Of a stretch of DNA of 17,987 nucleotides, positions 1-7,352 are shown piece after piece (position 1 is the first letter of the stretch; each line of letters opens with the position of its first letter). The notes under the pieces are model-generated. The model saw only the letters and a list, made by a program, of their open reading frames with translations. It was not told where the DNA came from and ran no database searches. This DNA comes from Clostridiales bacterium (GTDB lineage: Bacteria > Bacillota > Clostridia > Lachnospirales > Lachnospiraceae). Location of the stretch: contig DXXQ01000030.1 in the NCBI GenBank assembly GCA_019416265.1, positions 1-17,987 on the forward strand. The letters run 5' to 3'. Position numbers and translations under genes: made by a program.

Positions 1-1866
1 GTGTATATAGATACACTGAATCTTATGCCAAGAATACAAAATCAGATTCGCAGTCTGGCAGCATTTGATAATCCGGAATTCTATAAAAACAAGAGATTGG
101 GATATTCAAATTACTATAATTTTAGTGCGGTTTATCTCGGGAAAGATATTGATGGATATATACAGGTACCAAGAGGACTCCGGGAACGGATTGTGGAAGA
201 GTGTGATAAGGCAGGAATTGATGTTGATGTATCTGATCAAAGAGAAACAGGACGTCCGATCAGAGTTGCTTTTAAAGGTGATTTGCGAACACAACAGGAA
301 CTAGCAGCAGAAAAATTATTGACGTATTCGGATGGGGTGTTAAGTGCAGCAACTGCATTTGGAAAAACAGTTGTGTGCAGTTATCTGATTGCAGAACGTA
401 AAGTGAGTACATTGATTTTGCTGCAAAGTAAAGATTTGCTGAATCAGTGGGTGGATGAGCTAAACAAATTTTTGGATATTAAAGAAGAACCACCGGAGTA
501 TGAAACTAAGACAGGAAGGAAGAAAAAGAGAGAAAGTGCAGTAGGTATTTTGCATGGTAGTAAAAATACTTTAACAGGTATTATAGATGTTGCAATGGTT
601 GGTTCCATGTATGGTAAGGGAAAGTTCAATGAAAAGCTTCATTCCTATGGAATGGTAATTATGGATGAATGTCATCACGCAGCATCGAAGACATCCATGG
701 AATTATTGCAGAAAATTAATGCAAAATATGTTTATGGAGTTTCTGCGACACCAAAACGTGGAGATAGTTTAGATAAGGTTATTTATATGATGCTTGGACC
801 ATTAAGACATAAGTTTACCGCTTTGGAACGAGCAGAGGAGCAAGGAATCGGACATTATTTTGTTCCAAGATATACAAGAGTAGTAGATACGGTTGAAAGT
901 AAAAATGATATTAATAAAGCTTATAGTTTGATTAGTGTCAGTAAGGTTCGAAATGAAATGATTGTAGGCGATGTGAAAACATGTGTTGCACAGAATCATA
1001 CCCCGGTTATATTAACTAGATTTAAAGAGCACGCAAAATTGTTATATGATATGCTAAAAGATGAAGCGAATCATGTATTTCTTTTGTATGGCGACAATTC
1101 AGATAAGGAGAATGTTGACATACGAGTAAGGTTAAAGCAAATTCCTAAAACAGAAAGTCTTATTCTAATTGCGACAGGCCAGAAGATAGGAGAGGGATTT
1201 GATTTTCCGAGGTTGGATGTACTTATGCTTGCGGCACCTGTTTCATTTGAAGGACGTCTGGAACAGTATGTGGGAAGATTAAATCGTGATTATTCTGACA
1301 AAGAAGCAGTTTATGTGTATGATTATATTGATTCACATATGCGATATTTTAATAAAATGTATGGGAAAAGATTGAGAACTTATAAGAAAACAGGATTTTC
1401 CATTTGGACAGGAGAAATACAGTCTAAGCAGAACATTAATGCGATTTATGATTCCGGTAATTACATTGAAAAATTTGAACAAGATATTGTGGAAGCAGAA
1501 CAGGTAGTTGTGATTTCGAGTCCAGATATACGTCAGGATAAAATTGATAGATTGCTATTATTAGTAAAAGGAAGACAGGAAAATGGTGTAAGTGTAACAG
1601 TCATTACTACGGATCCAGAAGAAATTTTGTATGGGAATAGCGAAGTGTATCATGCATTGATTGGGGAGATGCGGCAGGTAGGAATCCGAGTAGTAACAAA
1701 AACAGAAGTAGAGGAAAGGTTTGCTGTTATTGATGATGAACTGGTATGGCATGGAGGAATGAATCTTCTTGGAAAGGTGGATGTCTGGGATAATTTGATG
1801 CGTATCAAAAATCATCAGGTGGCGGCAGAACTTTTGGAGATTGCACTTGGAACTGCTCTAACATAA
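1..1866 (+). CDS. Superfamily II DEAD/DEAH helicase with C-terminal degenerate PLD-like domain, TOTE-type primase-helicase fragment (5' partial)
   Basis: Visible part of 621 codons, open at the window's left edge. Helicase motifs are clear: Walker A ATAFGKT (117-123), DECH (222-225), SATP (248-251) and motif VI EQYVGRLNRD (421-430). Residues about 480-621 resemble a phospholipase-D-like domain, but the HxKxxxxD catalytic motif is degraded (ERFAVIDD, then VWHGGMNLLG), so nuclease activity is doubtful. The opening stretch (YIDTLNLMPRIQNQIR) and the layout match, from memory, the C-terminal half of TOTE conflict-system proteins, which carry an archaeo-eukaryotic primase domain upstream. The first GTG is therefore probably an internal valine: no ribosome binding site is visible and the primase would lie outside the window. 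Such proteins are proposed to act in defence against invading DNA; the exact reaction is not established here. The gene is markedly AT-richer than its neighbours, suggesting transfer. The helicase assignment is firm; the TOTE assignment is recollection-based. Confidence 0.85.
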   Translation: MYIDTLNLMPRIQNQIRSLAAFDNPEFYKNKRLGYSNYYNFSAVYLGKDIDGYIQVPRGLRERIVEECDKAGIDVDVSDQRETGRPIRVAFKGDLRTQQELAAEKLLTYSDGVLSAATAFGKTVVCSYLIAERKVSTLILLQSKDLLNQWVDELNKFLDIKEEPPEYETKTGRKKKRESAVGILHGSKNTLTGIIDVAMVGSMYGKGKFNEKLHSYGMVIMDECHHAASKTSMELLQKINAKYVYGVSATPKRGDSLDKVIYMMLGPLRHKFTALERAEEQGIGHYFVPRYTRVVDTVESKNDINKAYSLISVSKVRNEMIVGDVKTCVAQNHTPVILTRFKEHAKLLYDMLKDEANHVFLLYGDNSDKENVDIRVRLKQIPKTESLILIATGQKIGEGFDFPRLDVLMLAAPVSFEGRLEQYVGRLNRDYSDKEAVYVYDYIDSHMRYFNKMYGKRLRTYKKTGFSIWTGEIQSKQNINAIYDSGNYIEKFEQDIVEAEQVVVISSPDIRQDKIDRLLLLVKGRQENGVSVTVITTDPEEILYGNSEVYHALIGEMRQVGIRVVTKTEVEERFAVIDDELVWHGGMNLLGKVDVWDNLMRIKNHQVAAELLEIALGTALT

Positions 1867-1889
1867 TCTTTATGTCCTCTGCATACATT
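1861..1889 (+). promoter_or_regulatory. Sigma-E-like promoter for spoIIID
   Basis: CATACATT (1882-1889) matches the sigma-E -10 consensus CATACAnT. Fourteen bases upstream, ACATAAT (1861-1867) resembles the -35 KMATATT. It overlaps the stop of the preceding helicase gene and would start transcription around 1896, about 20 bases before the GTG start. In Bacillus subtilis spoIIID is transcribed by sigma-E, so position and sequence agree. The promoter is inferred from sequence only. Confidence 0.65.
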
Positions 1890-1917
1890 GTAAAAAGATG
1901 TATCCAGGGGAATTTTT

Positions 1918-2175
1918 GTGAAAGAGTACATAGAAGAACGGGCAGTGGAAATCGCCAATTATATCATCGAAACCAAATCAACCGTGCGGCAGACAGCAGG
2001 GAAGTTTGGGATCAGTAAGTCTACGGTACATAAAGACTGTACCGAACGTCTCAAGGACATTAATCCTTCCCTTGCATCTGCAGTGCGCAGTGTCCTTGAC
2101 GTAAATAAACAGGAGCGCCACATCCGCGGCGGGCTGGCGACGCGGGAAAAATATTTGCATCAGCATCAGATATGA
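1918..2175 (+). CDS. spoIIID: Sporulation transcriptional regulator SpoIIID
   Basis: An 85-residue DNA-binding protein that, in the known family, activates and represses mother-cell genes during spore formation, between the sigma-E and sigma-K stages. The helix-turn-helix spans about residues 22-42 (TVRQTAGKFGISKSTVHKD), and the C-terminal basic patch RGGLATREKY lies at 70-79. Both are SpoIIID hallmarks; the Bacillus protein is about 93 residues, so this one is nearly full length with a shorter tail. The start is GTG, supported by AGGGGAA seven or so bases upstream (1906-1912) and by the match of the N-terminus MKEYIEERAVEIANYI to the family. A sigma-E-like promoter precedes it and a terminator follows, so it is probably monocistronic. 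It places the host among endospore formers. Confidence 0.96.
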   Translation: MKEYIEERAVEIANYIIETKSTVRQTAGKFGISKSTVHKDCTERLKDINPSLASAVRSVLDVNKQERHIRGGLATREKYLHQHQI

Positions 2176-2191
2176 TAGAAGAAAAATAATC

Positions 2192-2229
2192 AAAGGGCAT
2201 CCTGCGAAAAATGGCGTAGGATGCTTTTT
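2192..2229 (+). terminator. Rho-independent terminator after spoIIID
   Basis: GCATCCTGCG (2197-2206) pairs with CGTAGGATGC (2215-2224) with a single G-U, and is followed by TTTTT. An A-rich stretch precedes the left arm and extends the pairing with the U tract. It lies 16 bases after the spoIIID stop and before the next promoter. Confidence 0.82.
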
Positions 2230-2247
2230 GTATTATATTTCGTTGAC

Positions 2248-2275
2248 TTGACACAACCTCTACTGGTAATATAAT
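2248..2275 (+). promoter_or_regulatory. Near-consensus sigma-A promoter of the diguanylate cyclase gene
   Basis: TTGACA (2248-2253), a 16-base spacer and TATAAT (2270-2275). A second overlapping TTGACT sits at 2243-2248. Both hexamers are perfect, so basal transcription should be strong, with a start near 2282 and a leader of about 40 bases. Confidence 0.85.
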
Positions 2276-2321
2276 TAAATATAAATGTTGTTTTGAGAGA
2301 AAGCGGAAGGCAGGGTAGAGC

Positions 2322-4589
2322 ATGAAGAAAATATACGGATTTATTAAAGAGAAAAAATACCTTACCATGGGAGCCATTCTTTTTTTGATCGCAGTATTTA
2401 TTATAGGAAACCTTTGGGAATTCAATAACAGGATATATGAAAATGAATACAGAAGCCATCTGAATTTGCTGGAAGAGCTTTCTCAGCAGGGAAGTCAGAT
2501 CGTAGAGAAGCAATTGACCGGTTATGTCCAGGAACTGACCGGGATTTCCATGTTTTTTCCGGAAGGAGAGCTCCACACGGAAGAAAATATGAAAAAACTG
2601 AAAAAGGTGGCAGGAGAGTTTGGGTTTCAGCGCATTGGCCTTGCCGACAGCAATGGGACATCTGTTCTTACAAACGGAAAGACGCTGGACATCAGCAGTG
2701 CAGATTATTTTGTGCAGGTGATGGAAGGGGAAAAAGTCATTACAGAACTCAAGGACAGCAGGATCAAGGATGCAAAAATCTTTATAGTTGCAGTTCCAAT
2801 ATATGATAAAAAAAAGGAAGCCCGGGGAGTTCTCTATGGTGTTGTAGAAATAGATTCCTTTGATCCCTATAAAAATACAAGTATGCAGAGTGAGTTCCAG
2901 TATGTTCAGGTTATTGATATCAACGGAGCATATATTATGAAGTCAGACAAGAATAGTGTGAAAATTACGGAGGACAATATTTTTGAAAGACTGAAGAAAT
3001 TTACTGTCAGCATGGATGAGGATGAAATAAAGGGGAAAATGGCAGAAGGAGAGGTTTTCTATCTGGAAGTTGATGAAAAAGAAGAGGAATTTCTGGGATA
3101 TTTTGCACCTTTACAGACAGATAACTGGTATGTGGTCACAATACTGAGCAAGAATCATATTACGGACGAGGTGGATGCTCTTCTGGAAGAAGATCTGCAG
3201 CTGTTCCTGACCAAAATGGCGGCAGCCGTTGTCCTGCTTTGCATAGTGATCGTATATTTTTTCAGAAGAGAGAAAATAGAGATCGAGGAACTTTACCAGA
3301 AACTCAAAGTCAATGACAAACTCCTCAGAGGAGCAATCTCCACAAGCAAAAACGGAGTTTTCATCTATGACATAAAAGAAGATAAAATCAGAATTGTCAA
3401 CAATGCCAACCGTCTTGGTAATTTTCCGCCGGAGGTGGAGCATGTGACGAAAAAGCTGCTTGCCAATATGCCTCAGGATGAAAAGACCAGGAGACAGATA
3501 GAAGAAATGCAGGCAGGGATCAAAAAACTGGATTCAAAAGCAGAGTATGAGTTTACCGTGGACAGTAAAGAAGAGGGAGTTCCGGCTAAAAACTTTGTTA
3601 TTCATGTAGAAGTGCAGAGAGATCAACGCGGAAATGCCCAGCAGTGTGTGGGAATCGTGGAGGATGTAACAGAGAACCGGTATCTGAAAACAGAGATGGA
3701 GCTGCGGGAACGGCTTTTGGCCGGAATTGTGGGTTTTATGGTAATAGATCTCAGCAGAGACAAAATCCTTCATTTGTCAAAAAAAATGTCCGGGTACTGC
3801 GGACAGGGAGAATGCTACAGCGAAGCCCTTTCCGGAATGCTGATGAATATGGTGAATGTGGAATACAGAAACTATATCGGAGAGTTTTCTTCCCCGGACA
3901 AGCTTCTGGAAAATTTCCGGAACGGAATCCGCATTTGTCGGGGAGAATATATGGCTGACGATGTGAACGGGGAAAAATACTGGATGGAAAGCGAGATAAG
4001 GCTGGAGGAAGATGAAAAAACAGGAGCCTGCATCGCATATATTTCCCTGAAAAATATTGACGACAAAAAGAAAAATGAACTGCTTCTCCGTCAGGAAGCG
4101 GAAAGGGATTATCTGACCGGACTGTACAACAGAAGACGGGGAATGACCATGATCGAGCAGCGTCTGAAAAAACAGAGAAATAATACACAGAACAAAAGCG
4201 CTTTTGTCATGATCGATCTGGATAATTTCAAAATGCTCAATGATACCCTGGGACATCAGACGGGAGATAAGGCGCTTAAGGATGCGGCCAGAATTATGCA
4301 GAGACATTTCCGGGAATACGATGTGATCTGCCGTCTGGCAGGAGATGAATTTGTTGTATTTCTGGTGGATATTCCGGAGACGGTTATCAGGAGAAATATC
4401 GAAATTCTTTTGAAAAAACTTTGTCTGACCTATGGAAAAGAAAAGGAAGTATCGATTTCAGCTTCTGCGGGAATTGCCGTTTGTCCGGATCAGGGAACCG
4501 ATCTTAAGGTATTGTATGAAAAAGCAGATAAAGCGTTATATAAGGCGAAACGATCGGGAAAAAATTCAGTAGAATTCTACCAGGCTTGA
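2322..4589 (+). CDS. Membrane-bound sensor diguanylate cyclase (extracytoplasmic Cache-like sensor, PAS-like region, GGDEF)
   Basis: A 755-residue protein predicted to make cyclic-di-GMP from two GTP in response to an external signal. Transmembrane segment 1 is about residues 13-31 and segment 2 about 294-314. The ~260 residues between them look like a double-Cache extracytoplasmic sensor (for example FIVAVPIYDKKKEARGVLYG). Two PAS-like stretches probably follow at about 330-455 and 460-580; they are divergent and I assign them by length and pattern only. The GGDEF domain begins at DYLTGLYNRR (596-605). The active-site signature reads AGDEF (673-677) instead of GGDEF, with the catalytic acidic residues intact. 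An inhibitory-site RxxD (REYD, 664-667) lies five residues upstream, so product inhibition is expected. The ligand is unknown. It stands alone between a strong promoter and a terminator. Confidence 0.93.
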   Translation: MKKIYGFIKEKKYLTMGAILFLIAVFIIGNLWEFNNRIYENEYRSHLNLLEELSQQGSQIVEKQLTGYVQELTGISMFFPEGELHTEENMKKLKKVAGEFGFQRIGLADSNGTSVLTNGKTLDISSADYFVQVMEGEKVITELKDSRIKDAKIFIVAVPIYDKKKEARGVLYGVVEIDSFDPYKNTSMQSEFQYVQVIDINGAYIMKSDKNSVKITEDNIFERLKKFTVSMDEDEIKGKMAEGEVFYLEVDEKEEEFLGYFAPLQTDNWYVVTILSKNHITDEVDALLEEDLQLFLTKMAAAVVLLCIVIVYFFRREKIEIEELYQKLKVNDKLLRGAISTSKNGVFIYDIKEDKIRIVNNANRLGNFPPEVEHVTKKLLANMPQDEKTRRQIEEMQAGIKKLDSKAEYEFTVDSKEEGVPAKNFVIHVEVQRDQRGNAQQCVGIVEDVTENRYLKTEMELRERLLAGIVGFMVIDLSRDKILHLSKKMSGYCGQGECYSEALSGMLMNMVNVEYRNYIGEFSSPDKLLENFRNGIRICRGEYMADDVNGEKYWMESEIRLEEDEKTGACIAYISLKNIDDKKKNELLLRQEAERDYLTGLYNRRRGMTMIEQRLKKQRNNTQNKSAFVMIDLDNFKMLNDTLGHQTGDKALKDAARIMQRHFREYDVICRLAGDEFVVFLVDIPETVIRRNIEILLKKLCLTYGKEKEVSISASAGIAVCPDQGTDLKVLYEKADKALYKAKRSGKNSVEFYQA

Positions 4590-4634
4590 CAAACGCCGGA
4601 AGAGCAGACAGTAAAAAAGAATCAAATACATAAT

Positions 4635-4700
4635 AAAAGCCGCTTTGATGCCGGCCGGATATGTGGAAACACACATCCGGCCGCAGAAAAAGCGGCTTTT
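4635..4700. terminator. Bidirectional rho-independent terminator between convergent genes
   Basis: The outer arms AAAAGCCGCTTT (4635-4646) and AAAGCGGCTTTT (4689-4700) are perfect complements. Inside is a second, GC-rich stem from about 4652 to 4683 with one mismatch, closed by a GAAA tetraloop (4666-4669). A T run follows the outer stem on each strand, so it can end the cyclase transcript and the convergent kinase transcript, whose stop lies just beyond it. Confidence 0.85.
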
Positions 4701-4703
4701 GTA

Positions 4704-5966
4704 TCAATCGAAAGAAAACGGGCTGATTCCGCCGTTTAAGTGAACGGCGCCAGCAGAACGAAGGTTCATTGCATAAACATTTTCCTTACCTGCATATTTG
4801 GAGATATAGGAAATATAGTCAGGGGCTTCGTTTTCCGGAAGTACACACATGATCACGCCTGCGAAGCCGCCGCCATGAACACGGCAGATACCTCTGCCTG
4901 ATTTTTTCAGGAACAGGTCGGTAAGGGCAAGGGTAAGAGTGATTTTCTGCTCGTCAGGGTCGCTGTTTGTATAGCAGTTCTGCAGCAATTCCCAGGAGGA
5001 ATGTCCGGACTGGCTGAGGAGCTGGAGGAACTTTTCCCCGTCGTGCTTCTGGATCGCTTCAGCTGCAGCTTCCACCCGTCTGTTTTCCTCAAGGAAATGG
5101 ATGGCGCGTAAAACAGCGCGGTCGTTTTTGATTTCCGGAATATGCTCCATAAGCTCGTCAAGAGTCGTTTCGCAGAGAAGCTCTTTTCCGCAGGCAGCTG
5201 CAGCCTCTTTCATTTCCATAGGAATTTCAGAGTATTCCCGGCTTAAATCTGCGTGGCTCTTTCCTGTGTTGACGATAACAAGCTGGTAGTAGATATCGTG
5301 GAAAGAAAAGTCCATTTTTTCGTATTTCGGATACTTTTTGTCAGAGAAATCCAGGAGAATCGGACCACCAACAGCACAGGCAAGCTGATCCATCAGACCG
5401 GAAGCTTTGTTCCAGTAAACATTCTCTGCGTACTGTCCTGCTTTGGCATAGTCTGTGCAGGTCATGCTCTTTGAATTGAAAAAGTAATTGACAATGGAAC
5501 AGATCAGCATTTCAAAGGAGGCAGAAGAGCTGACTCCTGCAGCGCGGATCACATTGGTGGTAACACAGGCATCGAAGCCGCCTGTCTTAAAACCAAGCTT
5601 TTGAATGCCTTCCATCATTCCTGCCACAAGGGCTTCTGTTCCGGAAGTCTTGGGAACTTCATCCAGATGGTCAAGGTCAATAACGATTTCACGGTCATAT
5701 CCTTCGCTGGTAATGTGGATCACATTACTGTCGTTTGGAAAGGCAGCGCCGATGGTATCCATATCGATGCTGGCTGCGATAACCCGTCCGCCGTTATGGT
5801 CGGTGTGGTTTCCGATAATCTCTGTTCTTCCCGGAGCAGAGAAAAATTCTGCATTTTTGTGGTGATATAATCGATGAAAAGTTTCAGCGAGAGCCTGGAA
5901 ACGTTTCTGGCTTTTTTCAGATTCGCCGTAAATGCGCTCTAATTCTGCTGTACTTGGCATATTCAT
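4704..5966 (-). CDS. galK: Galactokinase-family GHMP sugar kinase
   Basis: A 420-residue GHMP kinase, predicted to phosphorylate galactose at C1 with ATP as the entry step of the Leloir pathway; cytoplasmic, no signal peptide. Motifs: the galactokinase signature APGRTEIIGNHTDHNGG (44-60), the phosphate-binding motif GVSSSAS (144-150), the catalytic-base region GLMDQ with Asp193, and the third GHMP motif HGGGFAG near residue 375. In canonical galactokinases the signature reads GEHTDY; here the Glu is Asn53 and the Tyr is His57. That Glu contacts galactose in solved structures, so specificity may differ; the symbol is given by family. The start at 5966 is chosen because GGGAGGAA lies 6-8 bases upstream; Met3 is the alternative. 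It runs convergent to the cyclase and divergent to the AraC regulator, which may control it. No other Leloir genes are in the window. Confidence 0.88.
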   Translation of the reverse strand: MNMPSTAELERIYGESEKSQKRFQALAETFHRLYHHKNAEFFSAPGRTEIIGNHTDHNGGRVIAASIDMDTIGAAFPNDSNVIHITSEGYDREIVIDLDHLDEVPKTSGTEALVAGMMEGIQKLGFKTGGFDACVTTNVIRAAGVSSSASFEMLICSIVNYFFNSKSMTCTDYAKAGQYAENVYWNKASGLMDQLACAVGGPILLDFSDKKYPKYEKMDFSFHDIYYQLVIVNTGKSHADLSREYSEIPMEMKEAAAACGKELLCETTLDELMEHIPEIKNDRAVLRAIHFLEENRRVEAAAEAIQKHDGEKFLQLLSQSGHSSWELLQNCYTNSDPDEQKITLTLALTDLFLKKSGRGICRVHGGGFAGVIMCVLPENEAPDYISYISKYAGKENVYAMNLRSAGAVHLNGGISPFSFD

Positions 5967-5996
5967 AAAAATTTCCTCCCAATAATCCCCGACCTC

Positions 5997-6040
5997 CCAG
6001 CAGCTGGCTGGTCGGCCGGTGTTGATATAAGACCATTATA
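5997..6040 (-). promoter_or_regulatory. Probable promoter and leader dyad of the galactokinase gene
   Basis: On the minus strand TATAAT occupies 6040-6035, but no good -35 is found at the normal distance. Between it and the start lies CCAGC-AGCTG-GCTGG (5997-6011), a 5-bp dyad around a CAGCTG core, which would sit in the 5' leader as a hairpin or operator. Weak evidence beyond the -10 match. Confidence 0.4.
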
Positions 6041-6091
6041 GAAAATATACAGAAAAAAACCTTAAATATTCAGCGGATAAATAGTAAAATC

Positions 6092-6121
6092 TTGCGCTTT
6101 TCAGGAAAAAGATGATAAAAT
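6092..6121 (+). promoter_or_regulatory. Possible promoter of the AraC-family regulator
   Basis: TTGCGC (6092-6097), an 18-base spacer and TAAAAT (6116-6121), about 30 bases before the TTG start. The -35 is poor (three of six matches), which would fit a weak or activated promoter. Confidence 0.4.
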
Positions 6122-6153
6122 AGATACAACAAAAATATCGGGAGGAGAGGGCT

Positions 6154-7050
6154 TTGCAGATTGTTACCAATCAGTATCAAAAAGAAATAAAAAAACACGG
6201 AAGCGACGAATTTCCTCTGCTTGTAAGCCGGGAACAGCTTTCCCGCTATCCGTCAGGTTCTTTCCTGTGGCACTGGCATCCGGAAATAGAAATTACCCTT
6301 GTGACGGAGGGCAGAATGATCTACAAGGTCAATCAGGGAATCTATTTGCTGAAAGAAGGAGAGCTTTTGTTTGAAAATTCAAATGCGCTTCATGCCGGTT
6401 TTATGAAAGACTTCCGGGACTGTAAATATGTTTCCGTAACCTTTGACCCGAAGCTGATCTACGGCTTCTATCAGAGTGTTCTGTACAGAAAATATGTGGA
6501 GCCTGTGATACAGGATCTATCCATTTCTGCTATCCATATGGACCATACAAGCTCCTGGCACAGAACCTTCTCGGAAAAAATAAAGAAAATTATCTGGCTC
6601 AATGAAGAAAAACCGGAATATTTTGAGATAGACACAATCATGGAATTACAGTCTGCCTGGAAGGAGCTCCTGGCAAACAGAGAGGGAGAACCGGCCTTTC
6701 AGGCTCACAACAGGGTAGAATATGAGCGGATCAGGGAAATCATGGATTATCTGGAAAAAAATTACAGCAGAAAAATTCTCTTAAAGGATGTAGCTGCCCA
6801 TATCCATCTGTGTGAAAGCGAATGCAGCCGCCTTTTCCGCAGATGTATGAATACCTCCCTGTTTACGTTTTTGCAGGAGTACCGGGTGGAAAGAAGCCTG
6901 GAGTATCTTTTGAACCCTGAATATTCCATTACGGAAATCGCGGAAAAAACAGGCTTTACAGATTCCAATTATTACTCCAAGGTATTTTCAAGATTAAAGG
7001 GCTGCAGTCCGATAAAATACAGAAAACGCAATGCGGAAGCCGCAAAATGA
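6154..7050 (+). CDS. AraC-family transcriptional regulator with N-terminal cupin domain
   Basis: A 298-residue sugar-responsive type regulator. The N-terminal cupin carries an HxHxxxE pattern (His40, His42, Glu46) and a second His at 80, consistent with effector or metal binding. The C-terminal AraC DNA-binding domain spans about 189-293, with two helix-turn-helix units (around LKDVAAHIHLCESECSRLF and ITEIAEKTGFTDSNYYSKVF) and the usual GCSPIKYRK ending. The start is TTG at 6154, preferred because GGAGGAGAGG (6141-6150) ends four bases before it and no in-frame ATG is near. The gene is divergent from the galactokinase and upstream of a small membrane-protein gene and the mannosidases, so plausible targets are either neighbour; the effector is unknown. 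No unusual composition is seen. Confidence 0.93.
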   Translation: MQIVTNQYQKEIKKHGSDEFPLLVSREQLSRYPSGSFLWHWHPEIEITLVTEGRMIYKVNQGIYLLKEGELLFENSNALHAGFMKDFRDCKYVSVTFDPKLIYGFYQSVLYRKYVEPVIQDLSISAIHMDHTSSWHRTFSEKIKKIIWLNEEKPEYFEIDTIMELQSAWKELLANREGEPAFQAHNRVEYERIREIMDYLEKNYSRKILLKDVAAHIHLCESECSRLFRRCMNTSLFTFLQEYRVERSLEYLLNPEYSITEIAEKTGFTDSNYYSKVFSRLKGCSPIKYRKRNAEAAK

Positions 7051-7080
7051 CTGCGGCATCTCAGGCAGAAAGAGGAAAAA

Positions 7081-7224
7081 ATGAACAAAAAGAAATTTGA
7101 CAGCAATCTTTACCTTCTTGCAGGAATCTTATTCCTTGTGGCGGGGCTGATCCAGAATATGGCAACCTTTTATGTGATCGGCTGTGCAATGTTTGTGCTT
7201 GCCTTTTCAAACAGAAAGAAATAA
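7081..7224 (+). CDS. Small two-helix membrane protein (47 residues), unknown function
   Basis: ATG at 7081 opens a 47-codon frame ending in TAA at 7224, 30 bases after the regulator's stop, with AGAGGAAAA just upstream as a ribosome binding site. The product starts with a basic patch (MNKKK), has two hydrophobic segments at about residues 10-24 and 27-42 joined by a short turn, and ends SNRKK. This is the pattern of a small integral membrane protein with both termini inside. I do not recognise the family. It is probably co-transcribed with the AraC regulator. It is easily missed by gene callers because of its length; the ribosome binding site, spacing and charge pattern support it being real. 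Confidence 0.7.
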   Translation: MNKKKFDSNLYLLAGILFLVAGLIQNMATFYVIGCAMFVLAFSNRKK

Positions 7225-7311
7225 ACGGCAGGGGAACAGCCGGCTTTTTACGGCTATAATTTGTCCGTGGATTCCAGAGTTATTCCACTGTGAAAATTTT
7301 CTGCTGTCGGC

Positions 7312-7317
7312 TACAAT
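7312..7317 (+). promoter_or_regulatory. Possible -10 element for the GH125 gene
   Basis: TACAAT lies about 35 bases before the GH125 start. No recognisable -35 sits 16-18 bases upstream, so the promoter may need an activator. An alternative -10, TATAAT at 7255-7260, also lacks a good -35. Confidence 0.3.
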
Positions 7318-7323
7318 ATATCG

Positions 7324-7340
7324 TAAAAATTAAATTTTTA
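7324..7340 (+). promoter_or_regulatory. Perfect 17-bp palindrome upstream of GH125, candidate operator
   Basis: TAAAAATT-A-AATTTTTA is a perfect dyad placed directly after the possible -10 (7312-7317) and immediately before the GAGGTGAT ribosome binding site. A protein bound here would block initiation, or the dyad could fold in the leader RNA. The arm resembles the GTAAAAATT core seen at 8644-8656 and near the window's end. Confidence 0.4.
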
Positions 7341-7352
7341 GAGGTGATTGTT

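Noticed and set aside
1..1866. Restriction-modification or CRISPR Cas3-type helicase as the identity of the first gene
   Set aside because: No HsdR-type nuclease motif, HD domain, methyltransferase or Cas neighbours are visible; the C-terminal PLD-like domain and the N-terminal edge fit the TOTE architecture better.
7226..7255. Possible terminator after the small membrane ORF
   Set aside because: CGGC/GCCG is only four base pairs with a nine-base loop, and AGCCG/CGGCT is mutually exclusive with it and not followed by a T run; too weak to call.
7267..7288. GTGGA/TCCAC inverted repeat upstream of GH125
   Set aside because: Only five base pairs with a 12-base gap; expected by chance in a region of this size, with no link to a clear promoter.
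7290..7352. Upstream extension of GH125 from a GTG
   Set aside because: No ribosome binding site precedes 7290, and the ATG at 7353 has GAGGTGAT and gives catalytic residue numbering like the characterised homolog.
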